This document shows, piece by piece, positions 6,540-16,167 of a DNA stretch of 27,785 bases. Position numbers and translations under genes: made by a program. The DNA is from Actinomycetes bacterium. GTDB lineage: Bacteria > Actinomycetota > Actinomycetes > Propionibacteriales > Propionibacteriaceae. The notes under the pieces were generated by a model. It was not told the DNA's origin and did not search any database. It saw only the letters and a program-made list of their open reading frames with translations. Numbering within the stretch: position 1 is the stretch's first letter; the number at the start of each line of letters is the position of its first letter. Location of the stretch: contig JAEXAS010000011.1 in NCBI GenBank assembly GCA_023458095.1, forward strand, positions 1 to 27,785, written 5' to 3'.

Positions 6540-7385
6540 TCACCCCAGGCGCGTGATCTCGACTTCCACGAACAGGTCCGAAGACTCCGATCCGGCATAG
6601 ACGCCCTTCAACGGCGGAACATCGAAGTAGTCGCGCCCCACACCGATCTCGACGTGGTAGTCACCTGGAACCGTGTTGTTGGTCGGATCCACTCCGACCC
6701 AGGCTCCGTCCCAATACTGCAACCAGGCGTGCGATTCACCGGTGCGCGCCTCGCCGATGGCCGGATCAGCCTGCGGCATCACATAGCCCGAGACGTACCG
6801 ACACGGAATCCCCACCGTCCGCAGGGCGCCAAGACTCAGGTGCACCAGATCCTGACAGACTCCCGCACCGTTGGCCCACACTGCACTGGCTGAGGTGTTC
6901 ACCTGGGTCGACCCGGGAACGTAGGCCACCTTCTTGCGGATCAGCGACATGATTTCGGTCGCAGCCTGGCTGGGTTGGTCCGCCTGGCGGGCAGTCTCCA
7001 GCGCCAACTTCCGCAGCTCGGAACCCGGATCGACGTGGTCGCCGATCGCCAGCCATTCGATGTAGCGATCTGCGAAGTTCGGTTCGACGATGTCGTCCCA
7101 CTCGGCCCCCGGCGCCGGCACTGCCCGCTCCCCCACGTCCACGGTGGAGGTGGCCACCACGTCGAGGCGCGAGTGTGGTTCGGTGATCTCGAAGGCAGTC
7201 ACCGGGGTGCCCCAGTAGTCGACATAGTTGTGAATCCAGGCCACCGGTGTCACCTCGACTTTGGTCGCCAGCGGAACCTGTTCCCGAGTGGCCCGCGGGG
7301 TCATCCGTGCCTCATTGTGCGAGGCCCCGATCAGACCGGCGTAGCGATAGCCCGTGTGATGGACGATGCGAAGTTGGCTGGCCAT
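6540..7385 (-). CDS. Transglutaminase-like cysteine protease-fold protein
   Basis: The 281-aa protein has an N-terminal beta-sandwich region (bacterial transglutaminase N-terminal type, about 1-85, beginning with IVHHTGYRY) and a transglutaminase/papain-like core. The catalytic triad is visible as Cys177 in GAGVCQDLVH, His219 in GESHAWLQYW and Asp233 in GVDPTNN. Proteins of this kind may act as peptidases, amidases or cross-linkers; the substrate is unknown. No signal peptide is seen, so it is probably cytoplasmic. Its ATG shares one base with the stop of the alpha-E gene (TGATG), making it the last member of a coupled ATP-grasp/alpha-E/transglutaminase cassette. That operon type has been predicted to make and trim peptide-like amide products. 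Confidence 0.88.
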   Translation of the reverse strand: MASQLRIVHHTGYRYAGLIGASHNEARMTPRATREQVPLATKVEVTPVAWIHNYVDYWGTPVTAFEITEPHSRLDVVATSTVDVGERAVPAPGAEWDDIVEPNFADRYIEWLAIGDHVDPGSELRKLALETARQADQPSQAATEIMSLIRKKVAYVPGSTQVNTSASAVWANGAGVCQDLVHLSLGALRTVGIPCRYVSGYVMPQADPAIGEARTGESHAWLQYWDGAWVGVDPTNNTVPGDYHVEIGVGRDYFDVPPLKGVYAGSESSDLFVEVEITRLG

Positions 7386-8299
7386 CAGTTGCCTCCGGTC
7401 CAGCTCGCCGCCGCGGAGCCGGCGAAGTACCGAGCCGTGACCGCCTCGCTCACCGTGCTGCAGGTTCGTTGCAGGTCCGCCATCCGCTGCGGCAGCTCCT
7501 CCAGCATCCGGTTCGGTTCGCGATATTCCAGGCCGGCTCGAGCCGCGCCGAGCAGGCGGACGGCCTCATCCTCATAGCCTCGGGTGCTGGCCGACAGATC
7601 AAGCTGACGTAAGGCGCCTTCGGCTGCTCGCAGGTTGTGTACCACCGAACGCGGGAACAGCCGATCCAACAAGACGAACTCGGCCGCATCCCGGTCTGTC
7701 GTCACCCCACCGTAGGAGCGCACGAAGGCGTGGTGTGCCCCACAGCCGCGCAGCACATTGCTCCACGCTGTGGCCGTCCCTGCGGCCTGAGCGGTCGAGA
7801 TCAGCCGCGCGGTCATGTCGACGCGCTCCAGGCTGCGTCCCACAGTGAGGAACTGCCAGCCCTCGTCATGGCTCATGGTCTGATCCGCAGTGCCGGTGAT
7901 CACCGCACATCTCTCGCGAACCAACCGGAAAGCCGAAGCCGGACGCATCCGCTGCAGGCGTCCGCCGCGAACCGAATTCCAGGTGGTATTGATCGCTTCC
8001 CACATCTCACTGGACACTGTTTCGCGCGCACGTCGGGCTGCCTCGCGGGCACCGTCCAAGACCCAGGCGACCGAGGCCGGAGAGGCCGGGTCGTAGCACA
8101 GCAGCGACAACACATCGGGATTCTCGTCGACCGACGGTGCCCCCATCACGCTCAGCAATGCGGCGGCGGCGTCCTCCTGGTCCACCGAGGGGTCATCGAT
8201 CAGCAACTGCAGGTGCATCTCCAGAATCCGACAGGTGTCTTCGGCTCGCTCCAGGTAGCGACCGATCCAGAACAACGATTCCGCGATCCGACTCAGCAT
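7385..8299 (-). CDS. Alpha-E domain (DUF403) protein
   Basis: A 304-aa, largely alpha-helical protein starting with MLSRIAESLFWIGRYLERAE, the hallmark of the alpha-E (DUF403) family. Recurring conserved features include the REAARRARE helix, a WEAINTTW segment and a RSLERVDMTARLI helix. The biochemical role is not established. The family is nearly always encoded beside circularly permuted ATP-grasp and transglutaminase-like proteins, as here. It overlaps the ATP-grasp gene by 7 nt and the transglutaminase gene by 1 nt, which supports joint function and coupled translation. Length and start (ATG at 8299-8297) are as expected. Confidence 0.9.
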   Translation of the reverse strand: MLSRIAESLFWIGRYLERAEDTCRILEMHLQLLIDDPSVDQEDAAAALLSVMGAPSVDENPDVLSLLCYDPASPASVAWVLDGAREAARRARETVSSEMWEAINTTWNSVRGGRLQRMRPASAFRLVRERCAVITGTADQTMSHDEGWQFLTVGRSLERVDMTARLISTAQAAGTATAWSNVLRGCGAHHAFVRSYGGVTTDRDAAEFVLLDRLFPRSVVHNLRAAEGALRQLDLSASTRGYEDEAVRLLGAARAGLEYREPNRMLEELPQRMADLQRTCSTVSEAVTARYFAGSAAASWTGGN

Positions 8300-9855
8300 C
8301 GCCCGACCACCTGTTGCTGCTGCTGGGCCTGCTGCTGGGAAAGTCGCTCCTCGCCGAGATCGCCCATCGGCACCGAGGTCACCGCATCACGCACTCGGCG
8401 CCGCCGACGCCGTCCGCGCACCCCGTCGCGGGAAAGCACCCACGTGTCCTTGGACCCGCCTCCCTGGCTGGAGTTCACGATCAACTCCCCCTCCGGTAGG
8501 GCCACCCGGGTCAGCCCCCCGGGCAGGACATAGACGTCATCGCCGGAGTTGACCGCGAACGGGCGCAGGTCGACGTGGCGCGGCGCCATGGCCCCATCAA
8601 TCATGGTCGGCACGGTGGAAAGCTGTACCACCGGCTGGGCGATCCAGCCGCGTGGATCGCGCAGGATGCGCGCGCGTAGCTGATCCAACTGCTTGGCACT
8701 CGCCTTGGGGCCGATCACGATTCCCTTGCCACCGGAGCCGTCCACCGGCTTGAGGACCAACTCCCCCAGCCGGTCCAGAACCTCTTCCCGATGCGCGGCA
8801 TCCTCCAGCCGCCAGGTGTCAACGCTGGCCAAAGTTGGTTCTTCGGCCAGGTAGTAGCGGATCAGATCTGGAATATAGGTATAGACCAGCTTGTCATCGG
8901 CCACTCCATTGCCGATCGCGTTGGCGATGGTCACATTGCCGGCCCGCACGGCGGTAATCAGTCCTGCGCAACCGAGCATCGAATCGGCACGAAACTGCGC
9001 AGGGTCGATGAACTCGTCGTCCACTCGGCGATAGATCACATGGACCGGTCGCAGTCCTTGAGTGGTTCGCACCGAAGCACGTCCGTTGTGACAGACCAGG
9101 TCGCGGCCCTCCACCAGCTCGACGCCCATCATGCGGGCCAGCAGGGCGTGCTCGAAGTAGGCCGAGTTGAACACCCCGGGGGTCAGCACGACGACAGTGG
9201 GATCCTGTACCCCCGACGGCGCTGCAGCCCGCAGAGCCGACAGCAGTTGAAGCGGGTAGCCCTCGACCGGACGGATCCGGTGCCGACTGGTCACCTCAGG
9301 CAAGGCCGAGAACATCGCCCGGCGATTCGTCATCACATAGGACACCCCCGACGGCACCCGGACGTTGTCCTCCAGGACCCGGAAGCGGCCGACCTCGTCC
9401 CGAATCAGGTCGATCCCCGCCACATGACAACGCACCCCATTGGCTGGCCGGATGCCTGCCATCGCACGGTGATAGTGGGGTGAGGTGACCACAACCCGGC
9501 GCGGAATCACGCCATCACGAAACGCTCGCCCTTCGCCGTAGACATCGGCAAGGAATGCCTCCAAAGCCCGCACCCGCTGTTTGACGCCGGCCTCGACCTC
9601 GTCCCATTCGTCGGCGAGTACCACGCGCGGCACAATGTCCAGAGGAAAGGGACGTTCCTCACCGCCGATATCGAAGGTGACGCCTTGATCCAGGTAGGTG
9701 GATTTGAGGTATTCCGCGCGGGCCCGCACTTCCTCGGTGTCGAGTTTGGCCAACTGCCGTAGCACCGAGCCGTACGCCACTCGGACGCCCTCAGCACCCA
9801 CCACCTCGTCAAATGCCTTGGGGGTGCCAGCGTAGTCACGAAACAGCAGGCTCAC
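8293..9855 (-). CDS. Circularly permuted ATP-grasp protein (DUF404/DUF407 type)
   Basis: Predicted amide- or peptide-bond-forming ligase of the circularly permuted ATP-grasp type 2 family. Visible signatures include RVLEDNVRVPSGVSYV, NAIGNGVADDK, the glycine loop DGSGGKGIVIGP, RHVDLRPFAVN and the family C-terminal hallmark NSSQGGGSKDTWVL. After this hallmark comes an unusual tail of about 45 residues with a poly-arginine block (RGRRRRRRVRD) and a glutamine run (QQQAQQQQQ). The GTG at 9855-9853, giving MSLLFRDYAG, is chosen because the protein aligns with the family from there; a TTG at 9885-9883 would add ten residues but has no ribosome binding site. Neither start has a strong one. First gene of the ATP-grasp/alpha-E/transglutaminase cassette. 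Confidence 0.88.
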   Translation of the reverse strand: MSLLFRDYAGTPKAFDEVVGAEGVRVAYGSVLRQLAKLDTEEVRARAEYLKSTYLDQGVTFDIGGEERPFPLDIVPRVVLADEWDEVEAGVKQRVRALEAFLADVYGEGRAFRDGVIPRRVVVTSPHYHRAMAGIRPANGVRCHVAGIDLIRDEVGRFRVLEDNVRVPSGVSYVMTNRRAMFSALPEVTSRHRIRPVEGYPLQLLSALRAAAPSGVQDPTVVVLTPGVFNSAYFEHALLARMMGVELVEGRDLVCHNGRASVRTTQGLRPVHVIYRRVDDEFIDPAQFRADSMLGCAGLITAVRAGNVTIANAIGNGVADDKLVYTYIPDLIRYYLAEEPTLASVDTWRLEDAAHREEVLDRLGELVLKPVDGSGGKGIVIGPKASAKQLDQLRARILRDPRGWIAQPVVQLSTVPTMIDGAMAPRHVDLRPFAVNSGDDVYVLPGGLTRVALPEGELIVNSSQGGGSKDTWVLSRDGVRGRRRRRRVRDAVTSVPMGDLGEERLSQQQAQQQQQVVGRC

Positions 9856-9903
9856 CTTCGTCAGGTTACGAGCGCCATGTTTCAATCAGATGGCACCGAA
9901 GTT

Positions 9904-10623
9904 TCAGGGTTGCGGCGGTGATTCTCCCCCCACCAGGGTGGATGCCGCAGTGGCGGGAATCTCGACGATTGGCAACGAATTGGCAGAGGTATTGTCCTCG
10001 GCGAGAGGCTCGAAATCGGGCTGGGCAGCTGCGGGACGCGGGTCAGCCATTTCGATCTCTTCGGCCGTGGGCTCAGAACCGGAATCGTGGTCAACGGCGG
10101 CGAATCGGCGTCCGGAGGTGACCGAGATCACCGTGGTCCCCAGCAGCCAGTCGTAGATCGTATGCGCCCGGCCGATAAACAGCGATGCGGCATAGGCCAC
10201 CGGCACTCCGACCGCGAACAACACCCCGACCGCAGCGTCGGGCGCCGGCGCCGTGAACAGGGCCAGTACCGCCGACTGCGCCAAGGTCCAGGGCAAACCG
10301 AACTTGAGGAGATTGCGCACGGCGGAGCGCTGCCAACTCAGCCGATCCCCACCTGGATCAGTTCGCACACGCAGCCCGACCCGGAGCTTTCCGGGAGTGG
10401 CCTCGTAACGTCCGGACTCCCACACCGTGAAGGCGATCGTCACCGGCAGCACGACCAGTGCAAGCACGATCAGGTGATAGCCGAACGGCCCCAGCCACGG
10501 GATCACGCCCACTGCCGCCGCGACCGCCATGACCGCAAGCACCAGCGCACCCCACAGGATCATCAACCCGAGATCCACCAGGGCGGCAAGAACTCGTTGC
10601 CTCGGATTCGCAGCCACCGCCAA
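9904..10623 (-). CDS. RDD family integral membrane protein
   Basis: The N-terminal half is an RDD domain. RQRVLAALVDLGLM carries the Arg and Asp that name the family, then hydrophobic segments follow at about 20-42 and 48-68, the conserved TPGKLRVGLRV loop (about 76-86), and further segments at about 108-128 and 130-152. The last 65 residues (from about 175) are hydrophilic and acidic, rich in Pro, Ala and Glu, and probably cytoplasmic. RDD proteins are of uncertain function; some are linked to Na+/H+ exchange or transport. The start is uncertain: TTG at 10623 or GTG at 10617, both with weak upstream purine signals. It lies between panE-like and ATP-grasp genes on the same strand; a role in the cassette is not established. 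Confidence 0.85.
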   Translation of the reverse strand: MAVAANPRQRVLAALVDLGLMILWGALVLAVMAVAAAVGVIPWLGPFGYHLIVLALVVLPVTIAFTVWESGRYEATPGKLRVGLRVRTDPGGDRLSWQRSAVRNLLKFGLPWTLAQSAVLALFTAPAPDAAVGVLFAVGVPVAYAASLFIGRAHTIYDWLLGTTVISVTSGRRFAAVDHDSGSEPTAEEIEMADPRPAAAQPDFEPLAEDNTSANSLPIVEIPATAASTLVGGESPPQP

Positions 10624-10667
10624 ATCCTACTTCCCCACGCCCGGTTTCGGCCGACGCCTGGTTTGCC

Positions 10668-11585
10668 TCATGGGCCGAAGGTACGCGGACCCACGGCAGG
10701 TTGAGCCACAAGCAACTGCCTCAGGAGTGCGTTGACCGGGGTCGGAATTGCGTGAGCTCGTCCCAACTCACAGACCCGACCGGCGAAGATGTCCACTTCG
10801 GTGGCCCGCCCGGCCAGGGCGTCCTGTGCCATCGAGGTGTAGTTGTCCGGGCCCAAGGCGGACAGCACCTCCAGCCAATTGGCGACATCGACCTCGGTCA
10901 GCCTGACGCCCTCGGCTGCGGCCACCGCGATCACTTCGGCCTGCGCCGCCAGCATCGCCTCCCGCGCCGGCGATCCGGGGCTTTGGAAGGCCCGATAGGG
11001 CGCCCCGAGCACCGCCGATACCTGGTTCACCCCGACGTTGATCATGAACTTCCACCACAACTGGTGGACCATGTCGGTGCGCAACTGGGCAGCGATTCCT
11101 ACCTCGGCAAACAGATCGGCGATCGCTGCCAATCCAGCGCCCGCCTCGCCATCAGCGGGACCGAAGACGATGCGCCCCAGCGAGTTGAAGCGAACCTGGC
11201 GACCATCGCGTACCGCATCGATACCGACGCTGAGCGCCAACGGCACCTCGGCCTGAGGAAAGGCACGCTGCAGAATATTCTCGCTGTCGATCCCATTGAG
11301 CAGGCTGAGCACGACCGTCTCGGGCCCCACACAGCCACCGACGAGCTCGATCGCTTCGCTCAGGGCGTCCGCCTTCACCGCAATCAACACCAACTCCACG
11401 GGTTGATCCTCGCTGGGAAGGCGAAATGCGAAGTCCTGGCGGTGGCCATTCACCACGGTGGGATCAGCCTGGTAACGCTGGGCGCGAGCCGCATCGGCGA
11501 CGACCGCGAAGTCCGTACCGGCGGCCAGGAAACGGCTGCCGTAGCCGGCTCCGACCGCACCCAAACCGACCAGGCGGACTCGCAT
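10668..11585 (-). CDS. Ketopantoate reductase family protein (2-dehydropantoate 2-reductase-like)
   Basis: NADPH-dependent reductase of the ApbA/PanE fold; the canonical member reduces 2-dehydropantoate to pantoate in coenzyme A synthesis. The 305 residues show the dinucleotide loop GLGAVG (7-12), VKAD at 70-73, NGID at 97-100, WWKFMINVGVN at 177-187 with the catalytic-type Lys179, and the C-terminal DNYTSMAQDALAGR-TEVD segment (247-265) containing the usual substrate-linked Glu263. The ATG at 11585 is used; a TTG three codons upstream overlaps the map stop. It follows map by 5 bp. Paralogues of this fold act on other 2-oxo acids and no other pantothenate gene is nearby, so the exact substrate is open. 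Confidence 0.85.
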   Translation of the reverse strand: MRVRLVGLGAVGAGYGSRFLAAGTDFAVVADAARAQRYQADPTVVNGHRQDFAFRLPSEDQPVELVLIAVKADALSEAIELVGGCVGPETVVLSLLNGIDSENILQRAFPQAEVPLALSVGIDAVRDGRQVRFNSLGRIVFGPADGEAGAGLAAIADLFAEVGIAAQLRTDMVHQLWWKFMINVGVNQVSAVLGAPYRAFQSPGSPAREAMLAAQAEVIAVAAAEGVRLTEVDVANWLEVLSALGPDNYTSMAQDALAGRATEVDIFAGRVCELGRAHAIPTPVNALLRQLLVAQPAVGPRTFGP

Positions 11586-11590
11586 CGGCG

Positions 11591-12433
11591 TCAATCCCCG
11601 AGTGGGGCGAAGGGCACGCCACGGGCCGTCAACTCGGCTTCACCGCCGTCGGCCGCCGTCAAGACCCACAACCCGCCAGGGCGGACGGCGACGGTGTGCT
11701 CCCAGTGGGCAGCCACCGAGCCGTCCCGAGTCACGACGGTCCACTCGTCGTCCAAGGTGGCAGTGGCATCCCCGCCGAGGGTGACCATCGGCTCAATGGC
11801 CAAGCAGGTGCCCTTGCCGATCAAGGGCCCGCGGCCGGGCCGGCCGACGTTGGGTACATCCGGCGGTTCGTGCATACGACGCCCGATCCCATGCCCGGTG
11901 TACTCGGCGATCACGCCGTAGCCGAGGGCCCGCTTGCGAAGGGAGTGTTCAACGGCATGGGAGATGTCACCGATGCGTCCGCCCACGCGGGCGGCGGTGA
12001 TGCCGGACCACATGGCCTCTCGGGTGTCCTCGCTGAGGGCAGCACGCTCAGCAGTGAGTTCGCCCACCCCGAAGGTGATCGCCGAATCGCCGTGCCAGCC
12101 ATTGATCGAGACCCCGAAATCCACGCTGACCAGGTCACCCTCAGCCAAGACGCGTGCACCAGGAATCCCGTGCACGATCTCCTCGTTGACCGAAATGCAG
12201 GTGACCGCCGGGTAGGCCGGCATGCCGAACTCCGAGCCGTAGCCCAGGAACGAAGACACCGCTCCGGCCGAAGCGATGAGTTCGGCGGCCATGGCATCCA
12301 ACTCCGCAGTCGAGACCCCCGGTCGGGCAGCCTCGCGAACGGCGGCCAAGATGTCGGCCACGACACGGCCGGCAACCCGCATCGCGATGAGCTGGTCGTC
12401 TGATTTGGACTGGATGGTTGCGCGACGCCGCAT
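11591..12433 (-). CDS. map: Type I methionine aminopeptidase
   Basis: Removes the initiator methionine from new proteins; cytoplasmic, dinuclear metal enzyme. The metal ligands and catalytic residues are all present: His88, Asp105 (VDFG), Asp116 (HGDSA), His181 (TGHGIG), His188 (MHEPP), Glu214 (IEPM) and Glu245 (HWEHT). The 280-aa length is slightly above the usual 250-265 because of a C-terminal extension after VLTAADGG. There is no N-terminal zinc-finger extension. It starts with ATG at 12433, 3 bp after adk, at the end of the secY-adk-map trio. In most actinobacteria infA-rpmJ-rpsM-rpsK-rpoA follow; here a PanE-like gene does. Confidence 0.96.
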   Translation of the reverse strand: MRRRATIQSKSDDQLIAMRVAGRVVADILAAVREAARPGVSTAELDAMAAELIASAGAVSSFLGYGSEFGMPAYPAVTCISVNEEIVHGIPGARVLAEGDLVSVDFGVSINGWHGDSAITFGVGELTAERAALSEDTREAMWSGITAARVGGRIGDISHAVEHSLRKRALGYGVIAEYTGHGIGRRMHEPPDVPNVGRPGRGPLIGKGTCLAIEPMVTLGGDATATLDDEWTVVTRDGSVAAHWEHTVAVRPGGLWVLTAADGGEAELTARGVPFAPLGD

Positions 12434-12436
12434 GAC

Positions 12437-13008
12437 TCAGCCGAGCTTCGCGTCCAACGCCTGGGTGATGCGCTGGGCTACCTCGTCGATTGAGCCAAGG
12501 CCGTCGACCTCAAGCAAGAGTCCGCGGGCGGCGTAGTCGTCCAGGAGCGGGTCGGTCGCGTCGTGGTACACCGCCATGCGGTGCTGAATCGTCTCCGCGT
12601 TGTCGTCGGCGCGGCCTTCGATCTCAGCACGCTTGAGCAGACGTTCCACCAACAGATCGGTTTGCGCGGTCAAGGAGATCACCGCGTCGATCCCCGGCTC
12701 TCCGTCACAGCCCAGCGCCTGATCCAGCGCCGCCACTTGCCCACAGGTCCGCGGATAGCCGTCCAGGAGCCAGCCGTCGCAGGCATCCGGCTGGCGGATG
12801 CGCTCGGCCACCACCGCATTGGTGATTTCGTCGGGAACGTAGCCGCCGGTGGTCATGATGGCGGCCACTTCCCGTCCCAACTCGGTTTGGCGCTTCACAT
12901 GGTCCCGAAAGATGTCACCGGTGGAGATCGCAGGAATGCCGTAGTGCTTGGCCACGCCGGCTGCCTGAGTCCCCTTCCCGACACCGGGTGGGCCCATGAT
13001 CAGCAACC

Positions 13009-13012
<4 letters not shown>
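12437..13012 (-). CDS. adk: Adenylate kinase (short-LID form)
   Basis: Catalyses ATP + AMP to 2 ADP, balancing adenylate pools in the cytoplasm. The P-loop GPPGVGKGT is at 7-15, the AMP-binding region is STGDIFRDHV (30-39), and DGYPRT at 84-89 is the NMP-site signature. The LID is short (EIEGRADDN), with no zinc-cysteine insert, as in other actinobacterial enzymes of about 181-191 aa. The start is GTG at 13012, overlapping the secY stop by 4 nt (GTGA), with AGGA 8 nt upstream inside secY. Co-translation with secY and map is conserved in actinobacteria. Confidence 0.96.
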
Positions 13013-14334
<1,322 letters not shown>

Positions 14335-14473
14335 TGCCGAACCCAACTCCTAACGGTCTGTGGACCCCGAGCGGAACTGGCTGGTCCAGAACAACCCGGG
14401 CAACTCTATCAAGGACGATCCGTTTTCCCGACTCGGTTTCGAGGATCTGGAACTGCGGTTCGGCCAGGAATGC

Positions 14474-14507
14474 GGACAGGACCAGCCGATGTCGACTGAT
14501 CCTGTCC
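14474..14507 (-). other. 12-bp hairpin in the rplO-secY gap
   Basis: On the minus strand GGACAGGAUCAG pairs with CUGGUCCUGUCC (one G-U) around a 10-nt loop. No U-tract follows, so it does not look like a terminator. A smaller 6-bp stem (14522-14538) sits over the rplO stop codon. The remaining 14335-14473 contains no recognised gene; short open frames there look like chance. A convincing promoter for secY was not found. Confidence 0.6.
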
Positions 14508-14534
14508 CATGATGATGAACGGTGAGCGCAGGGC

Positions 14535-14975
14535 TCACAGTTCGGTGATGCTACCGCCGGCAGCCTCGATCTTGCTCTTGGCCGAGGCGGAGAAGGCGTT
14601 CGCACTCACCTGGAGCGCGACGGTGATTTCACCGTTTCCGAGCACCTTGACCAACTGGCCGTCGCGAACCGCACCCTTGGCGACCAGATCGGTCACCGTA
14701 ACCTCGCCACCGTTGGGGTAGAGCTCGGCGAGCTTGGCCACGTTGACCACCTGGTACTCCACGCGGAACGGGTTGTTGAAGCCACGCAGCTTCGGCAGCC
14801 GCATGTGCAGCGGCATCTGACCGCCCTCGAAGCTCTCCGGAACGTTCTTGCGCGCGCCGGTGCCCTTCGTACCGCGGCCTGCAGTCTTGCCCTTGGAAGC
14901 CTCACCGCGACCCACACGGGTCTTGGCGGTCTTGGCTCCCGGCGCCGGACGCAGGTGATGAACCTTCAGTGCCAT
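14535..14975 (-). CDS. rplO: 50S ribosomal protein L15
   Basis: L15 is an assembly protein of the large subunit. The 146-aa protein has the expected basic Gly-rich N-terminus (VGRGEASKGKTAGRGTKG), the MPLHMRLPKLRGF segment, and the C-terminal LKVLGNGEIT/VSANAFSASAKSKIEAAGG signature (as VKVLGNGEIT here). The ATG at 14975-14973 lies one base from the rpmD stop. It is the last ribosomal gene before secY, followed by an unusually long gap. Confidence 0.97.
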   Translation of the reverse strand: MALKVHHLRPAPGAKTAKTRVGRGEASKGKTAGRGTKGTGARKNVPESFEGGQMPLHMRLPKLRGFNNPFRVEYQVVNVAKLAELYPNGGEVTVTDLVAKGAVRDGQLVKVLGNGEITVALQVSANAFSASAKSKIEAAGGSITEL

Positions 14976-14976
14976 G

Positions 14977-15159
14977 TCAGTCGACCTCCTCGACGGCGAC
15001 CAGGTGCGTGACGGTAGCGACCATGCCCCGAATCTCGGGACGGTCCTCCTTCACCACAACATCGCCAATGCGCTTCAAACCCAGCGAACGCAGGGTGTCG
15101 CGCTGATTCTGCTTGCCCCCGATCCCGGAACGGATCTGGGTCACCTTCAAATGGCTCAT
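14977..15159 (-). CDS. rpmD: 50S ribosomal protein L30
   Basis: The 60-aa large-subunit protein begins MSHLKVTQIRSGIGGKQNQRDTL-, with the short L30 core LRSLGLKRIGDVVVKEDRPEIRGMV. Its frame stays open far upstream inside rpsE, but the ATG at 15159-15157 gives the normal length and overlaps the rpsE stop by 4 nt (ATGA). It sits between rpsE and rplO as in other spc operons. Confidence 0.96.
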   Translation of the reverse strand: MSHLKVTQIRSGIGGKQNQRDTLRSLGLKRIGDVVVKEDRPEIRGMVATVTHLVAVEEVD

Positions 15160-15770
15160 GCGTGGGCCTCCTCGGCACGAGCTCGCAGGATGGCGGCCGG
15201 GGTGACGTCCTCCACCGACAGGCCACGGCGCTTGGCCACAGCCTCCGGCTCCTCCAGGCTCTGCAATGCGGCAACAGTGGCATGAACCACATTGATCGCA
15301 TTGTCCGAGCCCAGCGACTTGGCCAGCACATCGTGGACGCCTGCGCATTCCAGGACGGCGCGGGCCGAACCACCGGCGATCACACCAGTACCCGGCGAAG
15401 CCGGACGCAGCATGACCACACCAGCGGCCTTCTCGCCCTGCACCGGATGCGGGATGGTGCCCTGGATCCGAGGAACGCGGAAGAAGTGCTTCTTCGCCTC
15501 CTCGACACCCTTGGCAATCGCCGCCGGCACCTCCTTGGCCTTGCCGTAGCCGACACCGACCATGCCGTTGCCGTCTCCGACGACGACCAAAGCGGTGAAG
15601 CTGAAGCGCCGACCACCCTGGACGACCTTGGCCACCCGGTTGATCGCCACGACCCGCTCGAGGTAGTTGCTCTTCTCTTTCTCAGCAGCGGCGTCTCGGC
15701 CCCGACGGTCATCGCGTCCGCGACGCTGCTCACCACTGGCACCGCCTCCGCGGCGCTGGGTTCCATTCAT
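15156..15770 (-). CDS. rpsE: 30S ribosomal protein S5
   Basis: S5 contributes to decoding accuracy and mRNA unwinding at the small-subunit entry. The 204-aa protein has a hydrophilic Arg/Gly-rich N-terminal extension (about 1-32) typical of actinobacteria, then the double-stranded RNA-binding S5 domain (LERVVAINRVAKVVQGGRRF) and the C-terminal domain with GTGVIAGGSARAVLE and AKSLGSDNAINVVHAT. The ATG at 15770 gives the usual start; upstream in-frame sequence belongs to rplR in another frame. Coupled to rpmD by ATGA. Confidence 0.97.
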   Translation of the reverse strand: MNGTQRRGGGASGEQRRGRDDRRGRDAAAEKEKSNYLERVVAINRVAKVVQGGRRFSFTALVVVGDGNGMVGVGYGKAKEVPAAIAKGVEEAKKHFFRVPRIQGTIPHPVQGEKAAGVVMLRPASPGTGVIAGGSARAVLECAGVHDVLAKSLGSDNAINVVHATVAALQSLEEPEAVAKRRGLSVEDVTPAAILRARAEEAHA

Positions 15771-15789
15771 CGTGAGGATTACCTTTCCG

Positions 15790-16167
15790 TCAGAATCCGA
15801 GACCGGCTTCGCGGGCCCCGTCGGCCAGCGCAGCAATCCGTCCGTGGTACTTGTTGCCGGCGCGATCGAAGACGACGCTGGCCACTCCGGCGGACTTGGC
15901 GCGCTCGGCGACCAACTTGCCCACCTCTTTGGCCTTGGCGGACTTGTCACCGTCGGCGGTGCGCAGTTCCAGCGAGGACGCTGAAGCCACGGTGATGCCG
16001 GCGACATCGTCGATCACCTGCGCGGAGATGTGCCGGCTGGACCGGTTCACCACCAGACGCGGGCGCTGAGCGGTGCCGGCGATCTTCTTGCGACCGCGAG
16101 CCTGCCGACGCAAACGCGCCGCAGCCTTGTCGGCCATGCCTTTGTTGACCGAAAGCGAGGTAGCCAT
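15790..16167 (-). CDS. rplR: 50S ribosomal protein L18
   Basis: 5S rRNA-binding large-subunit protein. The 125 residues have a basic N-terminus (ARLRRQARGRKKIAGT), RPRLVVNRSSRHISAQVIDD and the C-terminal FDRAGNKYHGRIAALADGARE signature. The ATG at 16167 shares one base with the rplF stop (TGATG); a GTG one codon upstream is the less likely alternative. Normal size and place between rplF and rpsE. Confidence 0.97.
   Translation of the reverse strand: MATSLSVNKGMADKAAARLRRQARGRKKIAGTAQRPRLVVNRSSRHISAQVIDDVAGITVASASSLELRTADGDKSAKAKEVGKLVAERAKSAGVASVVFDRAGNKYHGRIAALADGAREAGLGF

Noticed and set aside
6247..6600. Plus-strand 117-codon frame across the SOS region
   Set aside because: No ribosome binding site was seen, the composition is Ser/Arg/Pro-rich as in shadow frames, and it overlaps the promoters and the end of the transglutaminase gene.
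9870..9885. TTG start for the ATP-grasp gene
   Set aside because: There is no ribosome binding site and the ten added residues do not fit the family. GTG at 9855 is preferred, though not proven.
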